From Muraenolepis orangiensis (taxonomy: Eukaryota > Chordata > Actinopteri > Gadiformes > Muraenolepididae), in the NCBI GenBank assembly GCA_027704905.1, contig JANIIK010000536.1, positions 28,501-92,500 of the forward strand: 64,000 nucleotides of DNA, read 5' to 3'. The position numbers and the translations under genes were made by a program. The notes under the pieces were generated by a model. That model ran no database searches. It worked only from the letters and a program-made list of their open reading frames with translations, and was not told the DNA's origin. Each line of letters opens with the position of its first letter. Within the stretch, counting starts at the first letter, position 1. This document shows, piece after piece, positions 15,701 through 39,579 of this stretch.

Positions 15701-16564
15701 TATATAGTATATAGTAGTATCATATAAAGTATAATACAGTATATGAAATAGTAGTATAGTATATAGTAGTATAATATAATATAGTATAGTCAATTAAAGT
15801 ATATAGTATAATATTTATGTTTGTTCTCCAGGTTAAAGAGGGAGCATGCGGACCACATGGCGGCGGTTGCGGTGGAGATGCAGCATCAGGCTCGGTCCAG
15901 TGTGTCGGAGGCGGTGTCTCGCTGTCTGGGGGAGAGAGAGGCGCTGCAGGGCGAGCTAGCCCACCTGGCGGAGCAGAACCAGGTCCTGGTCCTGGAGAAC
16001 CAGACCCTCAGGGACTCGGAGACCCTCCTCCGCAGGAAGGGCAAGGTCCTAGAGCCCCTGATGGCACATCTTAGCCTCAGTAAGCAGAGCAACCTGAGGG
16101 TGAGACACGCAGAGAGACAGACAGGAGGAGAAAGAGAGGGTGAGACACATAAAAAAGGAGGGCAAACTAAACAATGGTCTTTAAAGAGTTGCGTCCAGGT
16201 CTAGACTTCTGAGTCCAAGTAGGCTCTGGCCAGGCAGGCTGTGTGATAGTCGTGTTATCCTGCAGGTCATTTAGCCTACGGCCCTGTGCTCGGTTTACAT
16301 TAAAGGAAGACTTTTCTTGCCTTCCATAACTACTATCCTCACTATTGAACACACTATTGAATGTTTTGCAAGAGTGACATTGTTCGCCGGTGGTGGTCAT
16401 TAACCTCAATGCCTTTTCCTATCACAACATTTACTGTCTCGGCTTTATCTAGAAAGAGGACCAGGGCACTAACACAGTCCTCTCCCACCGCTCATATAAC
16501 CAGTTAACCAACCCAAAGTCACAGAGAGTCACAGAGATAGAGAGAGACAGGGAAACACAGAGAG

Positions 16565-16610
<46 letters not shown>

Positions 16611-19600
16611 CTGAATGGCTCTCTCAACCCCTCAGGTGGTGCAGCAGTTGACTGACAGGTGTAAACAGCTGGGGGTGGAGCTTCAGGAGCGGGACTCTGT
16701 CTGCCAGGGACTGCAGCAGATACAAACCCAACACGCCCTGCTGCTGGATGAAGCTCAGGCCCTCAGGTATACCCTGTACCCCCTGTACCCTATACCCTTT
16801 ACAGTACTATACCCCCTGTACCCTATACCCTATATACTCCTATACCCTCCTATACCCCCTGTACCCTATACCCCCTATACCCCCCGCACGAGGACGCAGT
16901 TTTTTGTTATTTATTATTTTTATCGCGACTATCTTTGTTCAGAAAGTTAGCAGCACGTTCATTTAGGACTTTTGCAAACTTCTGGAGATCAGATCGACAG
17001 TCGCTTGCCGCCTACCGGAGTTTTTTCATTCTTTTGACTCGGACGTCTCGCCCGAAGTCACAGCTGGATTATCTCCGACCATCTTGGGCACGATTACACG
17101 CAAGTGTCGCCGGAAGAAGCGAGGGAAGCGAGCCGGCGTGCTAGTCAGGCTGAGATGTCGATCCGATCGCCCCCCGCTACCCACCATTCTACTGGCTAAT
17201 GTACAGTCTCTGGACAATAAGTTAAGAGAGCTACAGGCTCGTATTCAAATCCACCGGGAAACTAAGGACAATTGTATCATCTGCCTTACGGAGACATGGA
17301 TGTCGGAGGGGGTTACCGACGCAGCTATCGAGCCGACGGGATTGTTCGTCCACCGGGCGGACAGAACAAAGGCTCTCTCCGGCAAAGATCGCGGAGGGGG
17401 GGTATGTCTCATGATAAACAGATCTTGGTGCAACCAAAGTCATGTACATCCCCTCAAGTCTTTCCCCGGACCTGGAGTTCCTGATGCTTATGTGCCGTCC
17501 ATACTGGCTACCTCGGGAGTTTACAGCGGTAACAGTGACCGCTGTTTACATTCCCCCACAAGCCAACACGGACACAGCGCTGAAGGAACTGTATGGGGCT
17601 ATCAGCGAACAGGAGTCGGCACACCCCGAGGCTGCTTTCACCGTGGTGGGGGACTTCAACAAGGGGAACCTGAAGAAGGTTCTCCCGAGGTTCTACCAAC
17701 ACATAACAAGCAACACGCGGGGTGAGCGGATCCTCGACCACTGCTACACCCCCTTCCGTGATGGCTACATGAAGGCCCTCCTCCGCCCACCGTTCGGCAA
17801 ATCAGACCACCACTCTGTCCAGCTACTCCCCGCCTATAGGCAGAGACTGAAGCAGCAACCGATCGCTGTGAGGGAGGTCCAATGCTGGTCGGACCAATCA
17901 GACTCTATGCTGCAGGATTGTTTTGATCGCGCTGACTGGCACATGTTCCGCGTTGCCTCGGACAATAACATCAACGAGTACGCGTCGTCGGTCACCGGGT
18001 TCATCAAGAAGTGCATAGATGACGTTGTTCCGACCAAGTCGGTTCGGATATACCCCAACCAGAAACCGTGGATTGACGGCGATGTTCGCGCTGCCCTACA
18101 CGCGCGTAACACCGCCTTTGGCTCCGGGAATATGGAGGAATATACGAGAGCCCGTTACGACCTCCGTAAGACCATCGTCACTGCCAAGCGGGAGTACAAG
18201 GACAGAGTGGAGGAGAAATTCAAGAGCCACGACACGAGGGGTATGTGGCAGGGGCTACAGACGATAACGAACTTCAGAGGGAGAACCAGTTGTGTAGAGA
18301 ACTCCTCTACCTCCCTCCCAGGAGAGCTAAATTCTTTTTTTGCTCGGTTCGATGTGAACGGCAGCCCGTGAACGGCAGCCCGCCAAAGCCAGCGCCGCCT
18401 GAGGAGACCAGCCTGCTGAACATCTCGGAGGCGGATGTGCGCCGCACCTTCAAGTGGCTGAACATCCGTAAGGCGGCAGGCCCCGATGACATCCCGGGCC
18501 GTGTCCTCAGAGCATGCGCAGACCAGTTTGCAGGAGTCTTTGCGGACATCTTCAACCTCTCCCTGTCCCAGGCTGTTGTTCCCGCAGTCTTCAAGATTTC
18601 CACCATCGTGCCTGTCCCTAAACAACCCAAGATAACATGCCTGAATGACTATAGACCTGTAGCCCTCAAGTCAAGTCAAGTCAAGTTTATTGTCACTTCA
18701 CAGTTTACACAAGTATAAAGCAGTGGTGTGAAAATCTTATGTGCAATACCCGACGACAGACAGCAGTTATAAAAATAAGGCCTGACTGTGGAAGCTATCT
18801 CGGAGTCTATTTGTACGGCACTTGATACTGCGGTATCGCCTGCCTGACGGTAAAAGTGTGTACAGTTCGTGGCTGGGGTGGGCAATGTCTTTATGCTTTG
18901 ACAAAGCACCGCTGGTTGTATATATCCAGGAGTGAGGGGAGCTCACCTCCAACGATATACCTGAGTGGCTCTGAGGTGGTGCTGCCCATCCTCACCACCT
19001 GGCGGCGGTCCGACAGGAGGTCCAGTATCCAGCTGCACGTGGGCAGTGTGGAGGGCCATGGCAATTGCGTCGTCCGTGGATCTGTTTTGACGATATGCAA
19101 ATTGCCATGGGTCCAGCGTGGCAGGTAACACGGAAAAAATAAAGTCTTTGACCAACCTCTCGAAGCATTTATTGACAATCGAGGTGAGGGCTACAGGTCT
19201 ATAGTCATTCAGGCATGTTACCTTGGGTTGTTTAGGGACAGGCACAATGGTGGACATCTTGAAGACCGCGGGGACAACAGCCTGGGACAGGGAGAGGTTG
19301 AAGATGTCTGCAAAGACTCCTGCCAACTGGTCTGCGGCCAGCTGGACCCCCAGGACAGCTCCAGCCTTCCTGACGATCCTGCTGATCTTGTTGGCGTCTG
19401 CTGATCTCAACCTGCTTCCCCAGCACACGACACCGGAGAAGATGGCACTGGCTACCACCGACTGGTAGAACATCTTCAGCATCGTGAAGGACCGGAGCCT
19501 CTGCAGGAAGTAGAGACGGCTCTGACCCTTCTTGTACACGGCCTCAGAGTTCTTGGCCCAGACCAGTTTGTTGTCCAGGTGAACTCCCAGGTATTTATAT

Positions 19601-22600
19601 TCCTGAACAACTTCTGCGGACACACCCTTGATGGAAATGGCTGTGGGAGTAGATTTCCTCCTACGGAAATCCACCACCATCTCCTTCGTCTTGTCAGTGT
19701 TGAGCTGCATGTGGTTCAGCTCACACCACTCAACGAAGGAGTATACTTATACTATACTATATACTTATACTGTACCCTATACCCCCCTATAACCCCTGTA
19801 CCCTGTACCCCCCTATACCCCCTGTACCCTATACCCCCTGTACCCTATACACTCCTATACCCCATGTACCCTATACCCCCTGTACCCTATCCCCTATACC
19901 CTCCTATACCCCCTGTACCCTATACCCACCTATACCCCCTGTACCCTATACCCCCTGTACCCTATACCATATACACTCCTATACCCCCTGTACCCTATAC
20001 CCCCTGTACCCTATACCCTCCTATACCCCCTGTACCCTCTACCCTTTAGAGTACTATACCCCCTGTACCCTATACCCCCTGTACCCTATCCCCTATACCC
20101 CCTGTACCCTATACCCTTTAGAGTACTATACCCCCTGTACCCTATACCCTCCTATACCCCCTGTGCCCTATACCCTCCTATACCCCCTGTGCCCTATACC
20201 CTCCTATACCCCCCGTAACATATCCCCTATACCCTCCTATACCCCCTGTACCCTATACCCTCCTATACCCCCTGTACCCTATACCCCCTGTACCCTATCC
20301 CCTATACCCTCCTATACCCTATACCCTATACCCTCCTATACCCCCTGTACCCTCTACCCCCTGTACCCTCCTATACCCCCTGTACCCTATACCCTCCTAT
20401 ACCCCCTGTACCCTATACCCCCTGTACCCTCCTATACCCCCTGTACCCTATACCCTCCTATACCCTATACCCTCCTATAACCCCTGTACCCTATACCCCC
20501 TGTACCCTCTACACTCCTATACCCCCTGTACCCTATACACTCCTATACCTCCTGTACCCTATACCCTTTACACTCCTATACCCCCTGTACCCTATACCCT
20601 TTACACTCTATTCCTCCTGTACCCTATACCCTATACACTCCTATACCCCCTGTACCCTATACCCTTTACACTCCTATACCCCCTGTACCCTATACACCCT
20701 GTCTCTATACCCCTATATAGAAATGTTAGTTGAAGTATGCTGGTCATGTGGACAGACAGGAGCGAGAGCGCCTCCTGGAGGCAGGCAGGAAGGATGCGGC
20801 GACGGTGCAGCTCCTAGGAGCAGAGCTGGAGGAGGAGAGGAGGGGGCGTGGCCAGATGGAGACCATCCTGCAGGAGGCGGGCCTGGCACTCAGACAGGCG
20901 CTGGTGGTGAGAGCTCCGCCCCCAAACACAACACGACCAGAAACAGCTCATTTTTTGACCGCCAAACAGCATCTGTTGCCATAGGAACAATTATGTTGCT
21001 AAAGCGATAGTTCAGTCAGTTGTTTTACGGTATAATATTTATTAGTTTGTATTCGCCGCTGTGGTTCTGTTCAGGGAAATAAACACATAAAAACAGAACC
21101 AGCAGCAACATGATGTTCCCATCAAATGAAAGTCTTCCTATAGCTACATGATGTTCACATAAAGTCTTCCTATAGCTACATGATGTTCACATAAAGTCTT
21201 CCTATAGCTACATGATGTTCACATAAAGTCTTCCTATAGCTACATGATGTTCACATAAAAGTGTTTTTCAACCTGAGGGTACTGCAGGGGTACTAGCCTA
21301 TATAGATCATTGAAAATAACAATATTGTTAAAATTGTTAAGTATAGTATTATTATTATTAGTATTAATATATTTTTTTTAAATAGTGTCTCTTTCTGTAT
21401 TCCTTCCTATGTTTTCCATTGTAATGTTTCCAAGGATGTGTTGTATATATTTCAACACATTGGGAGCATCAATAGCCTTGCTGACTGCTGTACTCACTGT
21501 GTCCACATGGGGGCGTTGGAACTCTGCTCAGCCACTGCATGTGTAGTCATACATTTTTTATGGTATTTTACAGATGAGGCGGTCCGTGAAGGGTCTGGAT
21601 GACAATTTAGTGGTCAACCTCAAGTCAAGTGCTGAGGGGAGGGAGGGTGGAGATGGGGAGGAGGGTGGCGATGGGAGGAGGTGGCGATGGGGAGGGTGAA
21701 GTAGGGTGGAGATGGGGAGGAGGGTGGAGATGGGGAGGGTGAAGTAGGGTGGAGATGGGTGGTGGAGGAGGGTGGAGTAGGGTGGAGATGGGAGGTGGAG
21801 GAGGGTGGCGATGGGGAGGGTGAAGTAGGGTGGAGATGGGGAGGAGGGTGGCGATGGGGAGGGTGAAGTAGGGTGGAGATGGGGAGGAGGGTGGCGATGG
21901 GGAGGGTGAAGTAGGGTGGAGATGGGAGGTGGAGGAGGGTGGAGATGGGAGGAGGGTGGAGATGGGGAGGGTGAAGTAGGGTGGCGATGGGGAAGGTGGA
22001 GGAGGGTGGCGATGGGGAGGGTGAAGTAGGGTGGAGATGGGGAGGAGGGTGGAGATGGGGAGGGTGAAGTAGGGTGGCGATGGGGAGGTGGAGGAGGGTG
22101 GCGATGGGGAGGGTGAAGTAGGGTGGAGATGGGGAGGAGGGTGGAGATGGGGAGGGTGAAGTAGGGTGGAGATGGGAGGAGGGTGGCGATGGGGAGGGTG
22201 AAGTAGGGTGGAGATGGATGGTGGAGGAGGGTGGAGTAGGGTGGAGATGGGGAGGAGGGTGGCGATGGGGAGGGTGAAGTAGGGTGGAGATGGGGAGGAG
22301 GGTGGCGATGGGGAGGGTGAAGTAGGGTGGAGATGGGAGGTGGAGGAGGGTGGAGATGGGGAGGAGGGTGGCGATGGGGAGGGTGAAGTAGGGTGGAGCT
22401 GGGGAGGAGGGTGGCGATGGGGAGGGTGGAGTAGGGTGGAGATGGGAGGTGGAAGAGGGTGGAGATGGGAGGTGGAGGAGGGTGGCGATGGGGAGGGTGG
22501 AGTAGGGTGGAGATGGGAGGTGGAGGAGGGTGGCGATGGGGAGGGTGGAGTAGGGTGGAGATGGGGAGGAGGGTGGCGATGGGGAGGGTGGAGTAGGGTG

Positions 22601-23464
22601 GAGATGGGAGGTGGAGGAGGGTGGCGATGGGGAGGGTGGAGTAGGGTGGAGATGGGAGGTGGAGGAGGGTGGCGATGGGGAGGGTGGAGTAGGGTGGCGA
22701 TGGGGAGGGTGGAGTAGGGTGGAGATGGGAGGTGGAGGTTCTGGTGACCTTGAAGCTGCAGCAAGCAGCTGTCAGATGAACTCGACTGCAGGCTTGAAAG
22801 CGACAATGCAACAGAGTGCGTTTGTTTAGATTGGCCGACGTCAGAGTCAGCTGACCTAGTGCTGGCTGACTATTGGTTAGCGTGGGGCGGGCATTCAGGC
22901 TCTCGCAAAAACGGGAATGGTTGCATTTGTCACTGACTATGATGAATAACTTTCTGTCCAGGAGGAGAGAAAAGAGGAGGAGCAGGAGGTGGAGGAGGAG
23001 GAGGGGAAAGAGGAGGTGCAGTATGAGGTCCACAGGAACCAGATGATGCAGAAGCTCCTAGCCATCCTGGATGGAGCGGCGCGGCTCCAGGCGGACCGCG
23101 ACGTGATGACACGCCCCCTCCTGGAGGAGGCCCCGCCCCCCGGGGACCCGGGTCTGGTACGGCGGCAGAACCAGACCTCCAGGGGGACCGAGGCGGGCTC
23201 CCCTTCCCGGGCCCCCAGCCAGCACCTCAGGTCAGAGGTCAACATCTGTCGATGTATCTCTGAACAGACTCAGAAACAATATAATAGATTATATAATATA
23301 ATAACTTGAATATAATAGCTTGACTAAATCAATGAGTACAGTAGTGCTAAAACATCCGGTTTGAAATGAGATGAGAACTAGAGGAAGGTATAGAGGGGGT
23401 CCCTGTTTAAGATCTGCTGTTTCTCTTCTCTAGGAAGTCAAGTCAGAGGAGAAGTGGTCCCTAG
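12784..23464 (+). CDS. cfap157: Cilia- and flagella-associated protein 157
   Basis: Exons: 12784-12920, 14190-14461, 15281-15434, 15832-16099, 16636-16766, 20756-20906, 21574-~21609, 22962-23230, 23434-23464 (stop TAG 23462-23464). Phases agree at every junction; length is about 482 aa against 520 in human. Matches to CFAP157 include EFYLLQTRTLEEQLGRCQRR, the AGKLASLEEF block spanning the exon 2/3 junction, QLEKNAVLEKDRLKRE across exons 3/4, and VQYEVHRNQMMQKLLAIL in exon 8. Most of the protein is predicted coiled coil rich in E, Q, L and R. CFAP157 is a basal-body/axoneme protein of motile cilia and sperm flagella. Exon 6 uses acceptor GTGGACAG|ACAGGAG. The exon 7 end is uncertain: the only phase-compatible donors (GTGGTC at 21610 or GTCAAC at 21613) are weak, and a G-rich minisatellite follows. 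Intron 5 is about 4 kb and contains two LINE copies. Confidence 0.88.
12900..13517. repeat. 20-bp minisatellite seeded on the cfap157 exon 1 donor
   Basis: About 30 units of 20 bp (GGAGCTGGGGAGGTAGGCCT with T/A/C variants). The first unit overlaps the end of exon 1, CAGCTGGGGAG|GTAGGC, so each unit duplicates the authentic exon-end/donor sequence. The array runs 600 bp into intron 1. Minus-strand proline/serine ORFs across it are artefacts. Confidence 0.95.
13808..14030. repeat. ~57-bp repeat, 4 copies, cfap157 intron 1
   Basis: Four units sharing CTCTCAGAGGACAGCAGGTC and CACCAGGTGATGGTTGATCT. It resembles multiplication of a LINE 3' UTR segment, but no source could be fixed. Confidence 0.85.
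14560..14885 (+). mobile_element. LINE 3' end fragment with (TAATC)n tail
   Basis: Third copy of the 3' UTR seen at 5440 and 7020, ending GAATCTAATCTAATC with further tail variants. It lies in cfap157 intron 2. Confidence 0.75.
15440..15800. repeat. TATAGTAT-rich region with palindrome and exon-4 fragment
   Basis: AT-rich intron 3 of cfap157, built from TATAGTA units. A perfect palindrome spans 15639-15693 (about 25-bp arms). At 15579-15625 a degraded copy of the intron 3/exon 4 junction appears (TTCAGGTTAAAGAGG, then GACCACATGG), about 250 bp before the real exon 4. Confidence 0.8.
16768..16882. repeat. TATACCCCCTGTACCC minisatellite, left arm
   Basis: The array begins right at the cfap157 exon 5 donor (GCCCTCAG|GTATACCC) and is made of CCCTGTACCC and CCTATACCC modules. 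It stops where the LINE starts and resumes at 19740, so the LINE pair sits inside one array. Confidence 0.93.
16885..18668 (+). mobile_element. L2-type LINE, 5' half: endonuclease to RT start
   Basis: Begins with a GC-rich 5' UTR-like stretch, then a reading frame for an AP endonuclease and the start of a reverse transcriptase. Seen: LTETWMS, GGGVCLMIN, VVGDFNKGN, LDHCYTPF, GKSDHHSV, PNQKPWIDGDVRAAL, RGMWQGLQTI, GPDDIPGRVL and CLNDYRPVAL. The frame shifts near 17450 and breaks around 18370, so it is a pseudogene. It ends abruptly after the DYRPVAL block and abuts the tail of an inverted second copy. Clade assignment (L2/CR1 group, Maui-like) is from recognition only. Confidence 0.85.
18669..19738 (-). 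mobile_element. L2-type LINE fragment, inverted and internally permuted
   Basis: On the minus strand the order of blocks is: late RT (MQLNTDKTKEMVVDFRRRK, EYKYLGVHLDNKL), then early RT (DQLAGVFADIFNLS, CLNDYRPVALTSIVNKCFER, RQNRSTDDAIA), then the 3' terminal part (GGELPSLLDIYNQRC) and 3' UTR with a repeated CAAGT/ACTTG tail at 18669-18690. Late and early RT blocks are therefore swapped relative to a normal element, and the catalytic FADD region is missing. The early RT block is an inverted duplicate of 18515-18668. Confidence 0.8.
19740..20722. repeat. TATACCCCCTGTACCC minisatellite, right arm
   Basis: About 980 bp of CCCTATACCCTCCTATACCC and CCCTGTACCC modules, the continuation of the array at 16768-16882. 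It ends about 30 bp before cfap157 exon 6. Confidence 0.95.
21124..21255. repeat. ~31-bp repeat, 4 copies
   Basis: Four units of TCTTCCTATAGCTACATGAT plus GTTCACATAAAG in cfap157 intron 6. The rest of that intron (20907-21573) shows no gene or element I recognise. Confidence 0.9.
21640..22735. repeat. G-rich minisatellite, cfap157 intron 7
   Basis: About 1.1 kb of GGGTGGAGATGGGGAGGA and GGGTGGCGATGGGGAGGG modules in a higher-order pattern with AGTAGGGTGG. The dense GGG runs give strong G-quadruplex potential on the transcript strand. It begins about 30 bp after exon 7. The large Ser/Pro/His ORFs on the minus strand come from it. Confidence 0.95.
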
Positions 23465-23499
23465 ACCCCGGGACCAGGATTCAGCCACCATGACCCTAA

Positions 23500-24178
23500 C
23501 CCCATCACCTCCATGTAACCCCATCACCTCCCTGTAACCCCATCACCTCCCTTAACCCCATCACCTCCCTGTAACGCCTAATCCCATCACCTCCATGTAA
23601 CCCCATCACCTCCCTGTAACCCCTAACCCCATCACCTCCCTCTAACCCCATCACCTCCCTGTAACCCCATCACCTCCCTGTAACCCCATCACCTCCCTGT
23701 AACCCCTAACCCCATCACCTCCCTCTAACCCCATCACCTCCCTGTAACCACATCACCTCCCTGTAACCCCTAACCCCATCACTTCCCTGTAACCCCTAAC
23801 CCCATCACCTCCCTGTAACCCCATCACCTCCCTGTAACCACATCACCTCCCTGTAACTTCTAACCCCATCACCTCCCTGTAACCCCTAACCCCATCACCT
23901 CCCTGTAACCCCATCACCTCCCTGTAACCCCTAACCCCATCACCTCCCTGTAACCCCATCACCTCCATGTAACCCCTAACCCCATCACCTCCCTGTAACC
24001 CCATCACCTCCCTCTAACCCCATCACTTCCCTGTAACCCCTAACCCCATCACCTCCCTGTAACCCATCACCTCCCTGTAACCCCATCACCTCCCTGTAAC
24101 CCCATCACCTCCATGTAACCCCATCACCTCCATGTAACCCCTAACCCCATCACCTCCCTGTAACCCTAACCCCTAACT
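23500..24178. repeat. CCCCATCACCTCCCTGTAA minisatellite
   Basis: About 35 units of 18 or 26 bp (CCCCATCACCTCCCTGTAA, alternating with CCCCTAA), starting 36 bp after the cfap157 stop. The AACCCCTAACCCC modules look telomere-like but are part of the unit. It probably lies within or just past the 3' UTR; AATAAA at 24240-24245 is a possible poly(A) signal. Confidence 0.95.
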
Positions 24179-24689
24179 AATGCCAGATTGTTGACTAATA
24201 AACCATAAGTCATAAAGGCAGCTTATGAATATGCAATCTTAATAAAGAGCATAAAGGCTAAACATGGTCATACGACGTTCCTTGAGATGATTTATTTCCA
24301 CAGAAAGGAGGATGCAGATGACATTTAGGTGGATGTAATTGATGTGAAGGATGCGTGATATCATGAGACAGAGAGGGTGTAACGCAACATGATGACCAAT
24401 CAGAACACCAGGGAACCCCTGGGCTGATGGAGCGGGTTGACGAGGGAGAGGGCTCAGTTCTCCTCCTCCTCCGGGGACGCTTCACTGGGGTCAACACTCC
24501 CATGAAGTAAGAGATCCGACATGGCGTTTCAGTGGTCGTGGGTATAGGTCGTAAGGGGGTTAAAGCAGCATGCACCCAAGTGGGATTTAGATGAGTATGA
24601 ATAAACAAACACTGTTCTGTTATTGTTATGCTAATAGCCGATGAGGCAATGCATACAAAAACCATGGTACAAGCCTGGTTGAAATCTGG

Positions 24690-24785
24690 CAAAGTATTCC
24701 ATTCCATTCCATTAGTCATTTAGCAGACGCTTTTGTCTGAAGCGAATTACATAAGTGCATTCAACACATGTAGGCATTAAATAAA
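24690..24785 (-). mobile_element. L2-type LINE/SINE 3' tail remnant
   Basis: CATTCCATTCCATTAGTCAT followed by TTAGCAGACGCTTTTGTCTG matches the 3' end of the RT fragment at 28425-29470. The rest of 24180-25114, between cfap157 and p2rx7, shows no other feature. Confidence 0.6.
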
Positions 24786-25114
24786 GTAACATGCCAATTA
24801 AGATAACAACATTCATGTGGATCGCTTATCTTCAAAACCTGCTCCCAACCCGGCTCTGTCACTGTGTGACAGTAGAACACTTTACCAGTACAACCAAAGT
24901 CTTCTACTGGTGGACACTGGGAGCTGTCCAGTACACAAACTCTAAAAACCATCTGCGCATCATTAAAAAAATGCTAGTTTCATGCCTCCACAAGTCTGCT
25001 TCTGTAAAACTGAGACAACTTTAGAAGGTTTTATTGCTTCCCTCAAGTCACTTGCAGTATCAGTTAGTGTTGTTAGTACATGAGTAACTGTGGTGGTCCA
25101 GTCTTTAGTCAGAG

Positions 25115-37738
<12,624 letters not shown>

Positions 37739-37824
37739 TATTATTCTTCTACTGCTGCTTGCTGGAACTCTGACTCATCCTGCCGTCTTCCTGGGTCGGG
37801 TCACGTGGTCACTTTCTAGAGCTG

Positions 37825-38035
37825 TATGCATCTGGGCACTCACAGCTGTATGCATCTGTGCACTCACAGCTGTATGCATCTGTGCACTCACAGCTGTATG
37901 CATCTTACATCTAGACACCCTAACCCTAACTGCTCCTGTATAAATAGCTGCCCACTGCTCCTAATACTAGGATGGGTTAAATGCAGAAAACACATTTCAC
38001 TGTATGTCTGACCAATAAAGAGGATTCAATCCTCC
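37825..38035. repeat. 24-bp repeat and element remnant upstream of p2rx7
   Basis: Four copies of a 24-bp unit (CAGCTGTATGCATCTGTGCA) start about 85 bp upstream of the p2rx7 start codon. They are followed by a repeat end at 37918-38035 with GGATGGGTTAAATGCAGAAA and ACCAATAAAG, common at fish LINE/SINE 3' ends. Confidence 0.75.
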
Positions 38036-38214
38036 AGATTTGTTTGTTTTGTTTGCATCTCTGCACTCACAGCATGAGTCTAGTAGTAGCCCACACACAC
38101 AAAAGTTATCGCAAACACCGGGAGATAAATGTCAGTACCACATAGGGTTAGTTGGGAATATATAATATATATTCTATATATTCTATATTTATATATGTAT
38201 ATACTTATATACTT

Positions 38215-38400
38215 ATATATAAAATCTGTTGTCCAAAGAGATTTACAAAAGTGTGTTTCAGCAAAGGAAGGTGAGAGAACAACTCGTCACCAGAAGTCAA
38301 AAGTGCATTTCATTCTTAACAAGTCTCCAATCAGTGAAAAAAGAGCGAATCGTCCTGATGTTGTAGTGGAGGACACCGAGTATCATCAATGGTTACATAT
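38215..38400 (-). mobile_element. L2-like LINE 3' remnant
   Basis: Shares GGAAGGTGAGAGAACAACTC and AAAAGTGCATTTCATTC with the fragment at 28425-29470. Strongly truncated and diverged. Confidence 0.6.
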
Positions 38401-39579
38401 ATTGTCAAGTACCTGGTTTTACGCCCCCTCCCATGCAGGAAGCAATGCTAGTCATGGGAAACAAGAGCCAGCCTGCATCTTGTTCTTCAGATCAGTCAAT
38501 CGACATCGTCATTGTCAACAAACGACAAACACCACAAGTCTGAGAAACCTGAGGTGATGTCATGGATTAAACAAGAATCAAGATGCCCTCGGGCAAGGCA
38601 GCAAACGGCTCAATGAGGGGGAGCGGTGGGGCGAGGTCATCTCCCGGGGAGGACTGATGGCTTTATCAATGACATAATCTTCATCATATAAGATGATCTA
38701 TCAAATTATAACAGTGAAAAATTCATGGCTGCTAAATATGAGTCAAGATCCGCCATAAGGAGGTTATGACTTTAGAGGTTACTAGCTGTTGAACAAAAGC
38801 AGGAACAATAAATCACATCCAACAATGGAATTCTACTTGGTACCACTACTTGGCAGAAACCCAAATTATTCACAGATTGTACTCCACACACCTCCCAGAT
38901 AATTGCAGTGAGGCCTGTGAAACCTGTTCTGAGCGGTCCCCTGTTCCCACCGCCTCATCCAGGAGGGAGCAGAGCTGAGGTCAAGAGGTCACATACTTGA
39001 ATAGAACTGACACCTTACTCTTACTCTTGTACCTTAACCAACATCTGAGAGCTGAAATGAGGCAGCTCAAGACATTAAATTATATAAAGCCATCATCAGT
39101 CAAATCAATCATCTGTCATCCAAAGGCCTTGCAGCCTGGACCCCACTAACCACTCTTAACACTTCTAGCACTTTCCCTCCAGGAGAAGATCCACCAAAAC
39201 ATCATCTCACCTCCAAAACTTCTTCCCCACTGCAACCCAGACACTAAGTTCCCATTCAATTCCCCTTTTCTATCCAGATAGACAGTATATGTTTTCTTCC
39301 TCTGAGCTGAGTTACTGCAAGAAGTCCACCAACCTTGGCTTTGTGGTCATTCAACAATTGAAATTAATTTTATTAACTTTTTATTAATCCCAGATGGACA
39401 ATTCACAGTAGAAAGTACATCACAGTAAGAAATTAAAAAAAATAGTATAAAAGTGTAAATACAAACTAAAAAACATAAACATATAGTGCACATACAAAAT
39501 AAGGGTCAAATGGATTGAGGGAAGTAAGGGGGAAATGCTATATTTGATGAGTCATCGTGTAAACGATGGGGTAAGAAAC
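38400..39579. other. Intergenic, no gene recognised
   Basis: Moderately AT-rich sequence between p2rx7 and the chemokine gene. Short ORFs only, no tandem arrays, no element I can name. Confidence 0.5.

Noticed and set aside
21558..23033. 491-aa minus-strand ORF (Ser/Pro/His)
   Set aside because: Longest ORF by length class, but almost wholly minisatellite and antisense to cfap157 exons 7 and 8.
24258..24719. 153-aa minus-strand ORF
   Set aside because: No recognisable domain, overlaps a LINE tail and has no splice support.
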